Source: Patulibacter minatonensis DSM 18081 (lineage in GTDB: Bacteria > Actinomycetota > Thermoleophilia > Solirubrobacterales > Solirubrobacteraceae). From it: a stretch of DNA of 64,000 nt. The position numbers and the translations under genes are program-made. The notes beneath the pieces were generated by a model, which was not told where the DNA came from, ran no database searches, and saw nothing but the letters and a program-made list of their open reading frames with translations. Numbering within the stretch: position 1 is the first letter of the stretch; each line of letters starts with the position of its first letter. The DNA is taken from positions 487,023 through 551,022 of the forward strand of contig NZ_KI912613.1 of NCBI RefSeq assembly GCF_000519325.1, in the 5' to 3' direction. Shown in pieces: positions 58,926-64,000 of this stretch.

Positions 58926-59816
58926 TTGAACGCCACGCCCACCACCGAATCGGTTCCCGCGCCCGCCCCCGCGTCGCGCGTACCGGACCGCCGGGAGCCC
59001 ACGGCCTCCCGCCCAGGCCCCGGGGCCCGCGTGCTCGCCGGCGCGGCCGACCGACTACGCCGCTGGGGCGGCATGGTCGCGCTGTTCGGCGCGGTGCTCC
59101 GTGCGCTCGCGACGCCCCCGTTCGCGTGGCGCCGCGAGTTCGTGATCGCCTGCATCGAGCTCCTGCGCTCGTCGTTCTGGCCGATCGCGATCTCCGTCGC
59201 GGTCTTCGGGTTCTCCGGCCCGGGGCTCCAGGCCGGCAACTTCCTCGAGGCGTTCGGCTCGACCGACCGCTCCGGCGGCTTCATGGTCGTCGCGATCGTC
59301 CGCGAGTTCGGGACCTTCGTGACCGCCGCGGTGGTGGCCGGGATCGTCGGCACGATGCTCACCGCCGAGCTCGGCACGCGCCGCGTCCGCGGGGAGATCG
59401 ACGCCCTCGAGAGCCTCGGGGTCGATCCCGTCGCGGCGATCGTCGCCCCCCGCACCCTCGCGCTCGTCGTGATGCTGATGGTGCTCGACGTCTTCGCGCT
59501 CGTCTTCGGCGTCGCCGGCGGCTACGTGGCCTCGGTCGGCGTCCTCGACGGCACCACCGGGGCGTTCGTCTCGTCGTTCATGGCCAACGCGACGTTCCTC
59601 GACCTGCTGGGCAGCGTCGTCAAGGTCGGCATCTTCGGCCTCCTGATCGGGATCATCAGCTCCTGGTACGGCCTGCACGCCAGCGGCGGCGCCCACGGGG
59701 TCGGCCGGGCCGTCAACCGGGCGGTCGTCGGCTCGCTGATGGCGATCTTCGTCGTCAACCTCGTCTACACCCAGTGGTTCCTCGCCACGTTCCCGGAGGT
59801 CAACGTCCTCCGATGA
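58926..59816 (+). CDS. MlaE/YrbE-family ABC transporter permease (mce locus)
   Basis: The 296-residue protein has a Pro/Ala-rich N-terminus, a membrane-surface helix (WRREFVIACIELLRSSFWPIAI) and the MlaE fold of about five membrane segments. The family signature FGTFVTAAVVAGIVGTMLTAELGTRRVRGEIDALESLGVDPVAAIVAPR (in parts) contains the E-L-G-x-x-x-x-x-E-I-D-A-L coupling loop that meets the ATPase. It moves lipids with MCE proteins. The start is a TTG at 58926 with GGAAG five bases upstream; an ATG at 58827 lies over the -10-like box. Its stop overlaps the next start (ATGA). Confidence 0.88.
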   Translation: MNATPTTESVPAPAPASRVPDRREPTASRPGPGARVLAGAADRLRRWGGMVALFGAVLRALATPPFAWRREFVIACIELLRSSFWPIAISVAVFGFSGPGLQAGNFLEAFGSTDRSGGFMVVAIVREFGTFVTAAVVAGIVGTMLTAELGTRRVRGEIDALESLGVDPVAAIVAPRTLALVVMLMVLDVFALVFGVAGGYVASVGVLDGTTGAFVSSFMANATFLDLLGSVVKVGIFGLLIGIISSWYGLHASGGAHGVGRAVNRAVVGSLMAIFVVNLVYTQWFLATFPEVNVLR

Positions 59817-60730
59817 GCGCGACCGAGCAGCCCCCGCGGGACCGCATCGACAGCTCCGTGCCGCGGGCCGGGTACCCGGGCGGACCGGGCGAGGCCGGCA
59901 ACGCGACCCGACGCCGTCGCGGGCTCGGCGTCAGCCTCGACGAGACCGTCGACGCGACGAAGGTCCGCGGGTTCTTCCCGCTGATGGGCGAGCTGACGAC
60001 CTTCGGCGGCGAGCTCGTCCGCGAGATCCCGCGCGTCCGCAGGCTCGGCGCCGAGACCGTCCGCCAGGCCGCGCTGATCGCGTCGGGCTCGGTCCTCGTG
60101 ATCATGGCCGCGGCGTTCTTCGCGGGCGGCTCGTGCGGGCTGGAGTCGACCGCACTTGCGCGCGCGTTCGGCTTCGACCCGATCGCCGGCGGCTTCTCCG
60201 CGTGGTGCAGCCTGCGCGAGGTCGTCCCGTTCGTCTTCGGCTACATCCTGGCCGCGAAGGTCGGCTGCGGGATCGTCGCGGAGCTGGGCGCCATGCGGGT
60301 CTCGGACGAGGTCGACGCCCTCGAGGCCATGGGCACCCGGTCGCTCGCGTACCTCGCCGTCACCCGGCTGGTCGCCTGCTTCGTCGTCCTGCCGATCGCG
60401 TACCTGCTCGCGCTCGCGAGCTCGTTCGTCGCCGCCTACCTGATGTCGGTCGTCCGCTTCGGCGACGTCTCCCCCGGCACCTGGAAGCTCTTCTTCCTCT
60501 CGTTCCAGGACGAGTGGGACGTCCTCTTCTCCGTCATCAAGGGCATGGTGATCAGCGCGTGGGTCGTCCTCGTCGCGCTGTTCTACGGCTCGCGCGTCCG
60601 GGGCGGACCGGTCGAGGTCGGGATCGCGACCGCCCGCTCGATGGCCGTCTCGGTCGTCGGCGTCACCACCATCTCGATGCTCGGCACGCTGGTCTTCTGG
60701 GGCGCCAACAGCAGGATCCCGATCGGATGA
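59813..60730 (+). CDS. Second MlaE/YrbE-family permease (mce locus)
   Basis: The 305-residue protein pairs with the previous permease, as YrbEA/B do. A Pro/Arg-rich N-terminus leads to ETVRQAALIASGSVLVIMAAAFFAGGSCGLE, then the signature FVFGYILAAKVGCGIVAELGAMRVSDEVDALEAMGTRSLAYLAVTR (in parts) with the E-L-G-x-M-x-x-x-(D/E)-E-(V/I)-D-A-L loop. Five to six membrane segments. It starts inside the preceding stop and its own stop overlaps the first MCE gene (ATGA). The ATPase (MlaF-like) is not within the window. Confidence 0.9.
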   Translation: MSATEQPPRDRIDSSVPRAGYPGGPGEAGNATRRRRGLGVSLDETVDATKVRGFFPLMGELTTFGGELVREIPRVRRLGAETVRQAALIASGSVLVIMAAAFFAGGSCGLESTALARAFGFDPIAGGFSAWCSLREVVPFVFGYILAAKVGCGIVAELGAMRVSDEVDALEAMGTRSLAYLAVTRLVACFVVLPIAYLLALASSFVAAYLMSVVRFGDVSPGTWKLFFLSFQDEWDVLFSVIKGMVISAWVVLVALFYGSRVRGGPVEVGIATARSMAVSVVGVTTISMLGTLVFWGANSRIPIG

Positions 60731-62004
60731 GCGGCCGGTCACCCCAGCGCGTCCGGGCGACCGCCGGCGGCCTCGTCGCCGTGGTGGTCGTCGGCGGCCT
60801 CGTCGTGCTCCGCCCGTGGGAGGACGACGACGGCCCGCGCATCACGGCGATCTTCGACGCCGTCCCCGGCCTGGTCGAGGGCGCGCAGGTCCAGCGCGGC
60901 GGCGTCGACGTCGGCACGGTCGAGAAGATCGGCCTCGACGGCGACCGCCCCCGCGTCGTCGTGCGCCTGAACGGCGGCGAGCGCCTGCACCGCGGCGCGA
61001 GCGCCGACCTGCGCATGGTCTCCCTCAGCGGCCAGCTCAACCGCGTGATCGCGCTCACCGACGGCAAGGGTCCGGAGCTCGCCGACGGCGCGACGCTCGG
61101 GCTCGCCCGCACCGAGCAGCCGGTCGAGATCGAGCAGGTCCTGAGCACGCTGGACCCCGCCACCCGACGGGCCGTCCGCCGCGTGGCCGCCGGGACCGCG
61201 GCGTCGGTCGACGGCCGCGGCGAGGCCCTGGCGGGCACGCTCCGCCGCGCCCGCTCCGCCCTCGACGCGACGAGCGCCACGGTCGGGGACCTCACCGCCG
61301 ACGGCACCGCCCTGCGCCGCGTGGTCTCCTCGACCGCCCAGGTGACCTCGGCCCTGGCCGCCGCGCCCGGCACCACCGGCACCGCGGTCGACCGCCTCGC
61401 CGCGGTGCTCGGGGACACCGCCGCCGAGCAGGAGGCGCTCGGCCGCAGCCTCCAGGCACTCCCCGCGTCGCTGCGTGCCCCCCGCGGGACGCTCGACCGC
61501 CTGCGGGCCCAGGTCCCCCGCCTGCGCGCCACCGTCCGCGACGCCGCGCCGGCGATCCGGTCCGTCCGCGCGATCGCCCCCGAGGCCCGGACGACGCTCG
61601 TCGCCGCGCGGCCCGCGCTCGGGCAGTTCCGGCAACTCGTCGTCGCCGCCCCGGGTCAGCTCCGGCGCGTGAAGCCGCTCGTCGACGAGGCCACGCCGCT
61701 GGCCCGGAAGCTGACCCCGGCGCTCGACCAGGCGAACCCGATGCTCGACGAGGCGCGGGTCCGGCTGCCGGACTTCTTCTCGTTCTTCGCCAACTGGGCG
61801 GACTTCACGAGCGTCTACGACCGCAACGGCCACGGCGCCCGCGTCGGCATCGTGCTGCCGCCCACCCCGAACCGGACCGCGTCGCCGGACGGGCAGGACG
61901 CCGGCAGCCTCGCGCGGCCCTTCCTGCGCCCGCCGGGGTCGCTCCAGGACACGCCCTGGACGACGTTCCAGCAGTCGTTCCTCTCGAAGTCGGTGAGCCC
62001 GTGA
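60727..62004 (+). CDS. MCE-family (MlaD-like) lipid-transport protein 1
   Basis: The 425-residue protein has one N-terminal membrane helix (ATAGGLVAVVVVGGLVVL, about 11-29). The MCE domain spans about 38-115: ITAIFDAVPGLVEGAQVQRGGVDVGTVEKIGLDGDRPRVVVRL (in parts), the G-L-x-x-G-x-x-V-x-x-x-G-x-x-V-G-x-V motif. A long helical stretch with hydrophobic heptads (to about 350) and a Pro-rich tail follow. MCE proteins form rings or tunnels carrying lipids between membrane and wall. It overlaps the permease and the following MCE gene by four bases each, so the locus is one transcript. Confidence 0.88.
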   Translation: MSGRSPQRVRATAGGLVAVVVVGGLVVLRPWEDDDGPRITAIFDAVPGLVEGAQVQRGGVDVGTVEKIGLDGDRPRVVVRLNGGERLHRGASADLRMVSLSGQLNRVIALTDGKGPELADGATLGLARTEQPVEIEQVLSTLDPATRRAVRRVAAGTAASVDGRGEALAGTLRRARSALDATSATVGDLTADGTALRRVVSSTAQVTSALAAAPGTTGTAVDRLAAVLGDTAAEQEALGRSLQALPASLRAPRGTLDRLRAQVPRLRATVRDAAPAIRSVRAIAPEARTTLVAARPALGQFRQLVVAAPGQLRRVKPLVDEATPLARKLTPALDQANPMLDEARVRLPDFFSFFANWADFTSVYDRNGHGARVGIVLPPTPNRTASPDGQDAGSLARPFLRPPGSLQDTPWTTFQQSFLSKSVSP

Positions 62005-63248
62005 GCACGCCCCGCACCCACCGTCGCCGGCCCGCCGTCCCGCTCGCCGGGCTGGTCGTCCTCGTGGTCGCGCTCGCCGTGGCCGCCGCCGGGGTCCTCG
62101 GCGTCCGCGCGCTCGTCCGGGGCGACGACGGGCAGCAGGTCGTCGCCGAGTTCTCCGACGCCCGCGGGCTCGTGGTCGACGCGGACGTCCTGATCGCCGG
62201 CGCCAAGGCCGGCCGGATCTCCGCGATCGACCTGACGAGCGCCGGCACCGCGCGCGTGACGATGCGGCTCCACGACGGCCTGGAGCCGCCCCGCGCCGAC
62301 GCGCAGGCCGCGATCCGCCCCGCCGACCTGCTCGGCGACGTCGTCCTCGACCTCTCCCCCGGCTCGGCCCCCGGGCCGCTCCGCGGGCCGGTCCCGATCT
62401 CCCGCACGGTCAACGCCCCCCGCCTCGAGCAGGCGCTCGAGACGTTCGACCAGCCCGTGCGCGACGGCCTGCGCGCGATCTTCGTCGAGGGCGGCCGGGG
62501 ACTCGCCGGGCGCGGCGGCGACCTGGCCCGGACGCTCGTCGCGCTCCGGCCCGCCGTCACCGCGACCGACGGCGTCCTGCGCGAGCTCGACAGCCAGCAG
62601 GCGGCCCTGAAGTCCGTCGTCGGCTCGGCCGGGACCGCGGTGCACGACCTCGCGTCGACCTCCTCGGAGGGCCAGCGCGCGCTCGTCGGCCTGCAGCGCC
62701 GGCTGTCGACGGTCGCCGCGGAGCGCGCCCCGCTCCGGGCGGGCATCGGGGCGCTGCCGGACACGCTGGCGAAGGTCCGGAGCACCACCGGCGCCCTCAG
62801 CGGCACGGTCGACCGGGTCGTCCCGCTGGCGGACGAGCTCGGCGAGCTCGCGCCGGGGCTGACGACGGCCGCGCAGCGCGCCCGGCCGTTCCTCCGCCAG
62901 ACCGCCCGGGCCTCCGGCGACCTGCGTCCGACGCTCGTCGCCCTGCGACGCGCGCTGACGACCGGCCGCGGCACGTTCACGTCGCTGACGGCCGGCCTGA
63001 ACGGCCTGCAAGCGACCGCCCCGAGCCTCGACGCCACCGCGTCCGCGTTCGAGGACGCGGGCCCCGCGATCTCCAAGGGCTTCTTCGTGAACTTCGCCGA
63101 CCAGGGCGCCGAGCCCGGCCGTCAGCCGCTCGACGTCACCGCCGACCCCGCCCGCAACTACTGGCGCGGCGCAGCGGTCTTCTCGTGCGAGGCGTTCGGC
63201 GTCCCGATCGAGCCGGGCTGCATGACCAAGGCGTTCGGAGCTCCGTGA
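62001..63248 (+). CDS. MCE-family lipid-transport protein 2
   Basis: The 415-residue protein has a membrane helix (LAGLVVLVVALAVAAAGVLGV), then the MCE domain with VVAEFSDARGLVVDADVLIAGAKAGRISAIDL and RADAQAAIRPADLLGDVVLDLSPG (in parts). A helical region with LRELDSQQAALKSVVGSAG and PFLRQTARASGDLRPTLVALR follows, and a C-terminal segment with two cysteines (FSCEAFGVPIEPGCMTKAFG), probably a disulfide, ends it. The GTG overlaps the previous stop by four bases; the stop shares a base with the next ATG. Confidence 0.88.
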   Translation: MSTPRTHRRRPAVPLAGLVVLVVALAVAAAGVLGVRALVRGDDGQQVVAEFSDARGLVVDADVLIAGAKAGRISAIDLTSAGTARVTMRLHDGLEPPRADAQAAIRPADLLGDVVLDLSPGSAPGPLRGPVPISRTVNAPRLEQALETFDQPVRDGLRAIFVEGGRGLAGRGGDLARTLVALRPAVTATDGVLRELDSQQAALKSVVGSAGTAVHDLASTSSEGQRALVGLQRRLSTVAAERAPLRAGIGALPDTLAKVRSTTGALSGTVDRVVPLADELGELAPGLTTAAQRARPFLRQTARASGDLRPTLVALRRALTTGRGTFTSLTAGLNGLQATAPSLDATASAFEDAGPAISKGFFVNFADQGAEPGRQPLDVTADPARNYWRGAAVFSCEAFGVPIEPGCMTKAFGAP

Positions 63249-64000
63249 TGGCCCGCTTCCGCCGTCGTCCCGCGCACGCGAAGGACCACCGTCGCCGCGA
63301 CGCCGTGCTCGGCGCCGCGCTGCTCGGGCTCGTCCTCGTCGCGGCCTGGCTGTCGACCGTCGCCATCGACGGCGGCCCCTTGTCGGACCCCTACACCGTC
63401 CGGATCGCCGTGCCCGAGGGCGCGCCGCTCCTGAAGGACGGCGACGACGTCCGCATCGCCGGCGAGCGCGCCGGGACCGTCCGCGGCGCCCGCGAGATCG
63501 GCGCCGACGACGTCGCGGCCGCCACGGGTGACAGCAGCACCGACGGCGTCCGCGGCACGCTCGTGACGATCGACCTGGACCACGGCCCGATCGGCCGGGA
63601 CGCGCAGGCCACCGTGCGGCTGCGCGGCGTCGCCGGCGCCGTCTACGTCGACCTGCGGCCGGGCGACGCGTCCCGCCCCCTCGCGGACGGGGGTCTGGTC
63701 CGCGGGCCCGCGTCCGCCGCCACCCAGCTCAGCGACGTCGCCGCGCTGTTCGACCGCTCGACCCAGAAGGCGGTCCGCAGCACCGCCGAGGGCGTCGGCG
63801 GCGGCCTGAACGGCCGGGGCGACCACCTCAACCACCTCGTCGCGGCCCTGCCCGACACGTTGCAGCGCGCCACGCCGCTGGCCCGTGCCGCGTCCCCGTC
63901 GCCCGGCGCCCTGCGGACGCTCGTCGGCGACGCGTCACCGGTGCTGCGCGCCCTGCACGCCGACGGCGACCTGGCCGGGACCCCGCCGGCGCTCCGGCGC
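63248..64000 (+). CDS. MCE-family lipid-transport protein 3 (cut by window end)
   Basis: Only the first 251 codons are present, open to the edge. The fragment has a basic start (ARFRRRPAHAKDHRRRD), a membrane helix (AVLGAALLGLVLVAAWLSTVA), then an MCE domain: YTVRIAVPEGAPLLKDGDDVRIAGERAGTVRGAREIG and RDAQATVRLRGVAGAVYVDLRPG (in parts). It begins at the ATG that shares its A with the preceding TGA. More MCE genes probably follow beyond the window, as such loci usually hold up to six. Confidence 0.85.
   Translation, partial: MARFRRRPAHAKDHRRRDAVLGAALLGLVLVAAWLSTVAIDGGPLSDPYTVRIAVPEGAPLLKDGDDVRIAGERAGTVRGAREIGADDVAAATGDSSTDGVRGTLVTIDLDHGPIGRDAQATVRLRGVAGAVYVDLRPGDASRPLADGGLVRGPASAATQLSDVAALFDRSTQKAVRSTAEGVGGGLNGRGDHLNHLVAALPDTLQRATPLARAASPSPGALRTLVGDASPVLRALHADGDLAGTPPALRR

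Noticed and set aside
1..64000. tRNA, rRNA, insertion sequence, or phage genes
   Set aside because: I looked for T-loop consensus, transposase motifs and integrase motifs and saw none; a covariance or profile search would be the decisive check.

Overview
This window is very GC-rich (by eye well above 70 percent) with the G/C third-position bias, frequent GTG/TTG starts and ATGA/GTGA gene overlaps of a high-GC actinobacterium. The gene set (LCP protein with a C-terminal extension, tandem GT4 glycosyltransferases, an mce/YrbE locus, SBP56-like and CopC/CopD proteins) fits the class Thermoleophilia (Solirubrobacter/Conexibacter/Patulibacter-like). That assignment is an inference from style, not from a marker gene. 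I see no rRNA, tRNA, CRISPR array, insertion sequence or phage gene.

Positions 1-19,352 form a surface-polysaccharide locus. It holds the end of a sugar epimerase, an FkbM methyltransferase, GalE, eight glycosyltransferases, an O-antigen-ligase-type polymerase with TPR tail, a secreted protein translationally coupled to it, and a secreted clan GH-A glycosidase. A glycolate-oxidase-type FAD enzyme and a DUF6314-like protein are interspersed. A second, smaller glycan cluster at 44,119-48,849 (LCP transferase, GT2, GT4, WecG/TagA-type GT) probably makes and attaches a wall glycopolymer.

Positions 19,353-35,790 are mixed: a twice-frameshifted AbiEi/DUF559-type pseudogene, a ComEA-like HhH membrane protein, a DHA2 drug exporter divergent from a tandem-AsnC regulator, an acetoacetate-decarboxylase-like enzyme, a carnitine-acyltransferase-like enzyme paired with a 2-oxoglutarate oxygenase, a TetR/BVMO/DUF2236 oxidation cluster with a clear palindromic operator, two secreted proteins, a 5'-3' exonuclease and an HD protein. 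Positions 36,140-42,270 hold one self-contained fructose PTS operon (fruR-fruK-EIIA-EIIBC-HPr-EI) with a readable promoter and operator.

Positions 50,307-58,691 hold a large polytopic membrane protein, a lipoprotein, and an operon in which an SBP56/methanethiol-oxidase-like secreted protein precedes a CopC-CopD fusion with an extra periplasmic-binding-protein domain. This may be a copper enzyme and its copper handler. Positions 58,926-64,000 begin an mce lipid-transport locus (two YrbE/MlaE permeases, then at least three MCE proteins), running off the window.

The most unusual non-coding signal is a family of 35-bp imperfect palindromes: 18 copies in six intergenic regions. They are built as GGTCA, four bases, TGGTCG, five bases, CGACCA, four bases, TGACC. 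Copies are spaced about 72 bp apart in three arrays and about 61 bp apart in two, a difference of about one helical turn. Four of the six locations lie between convergent genes.
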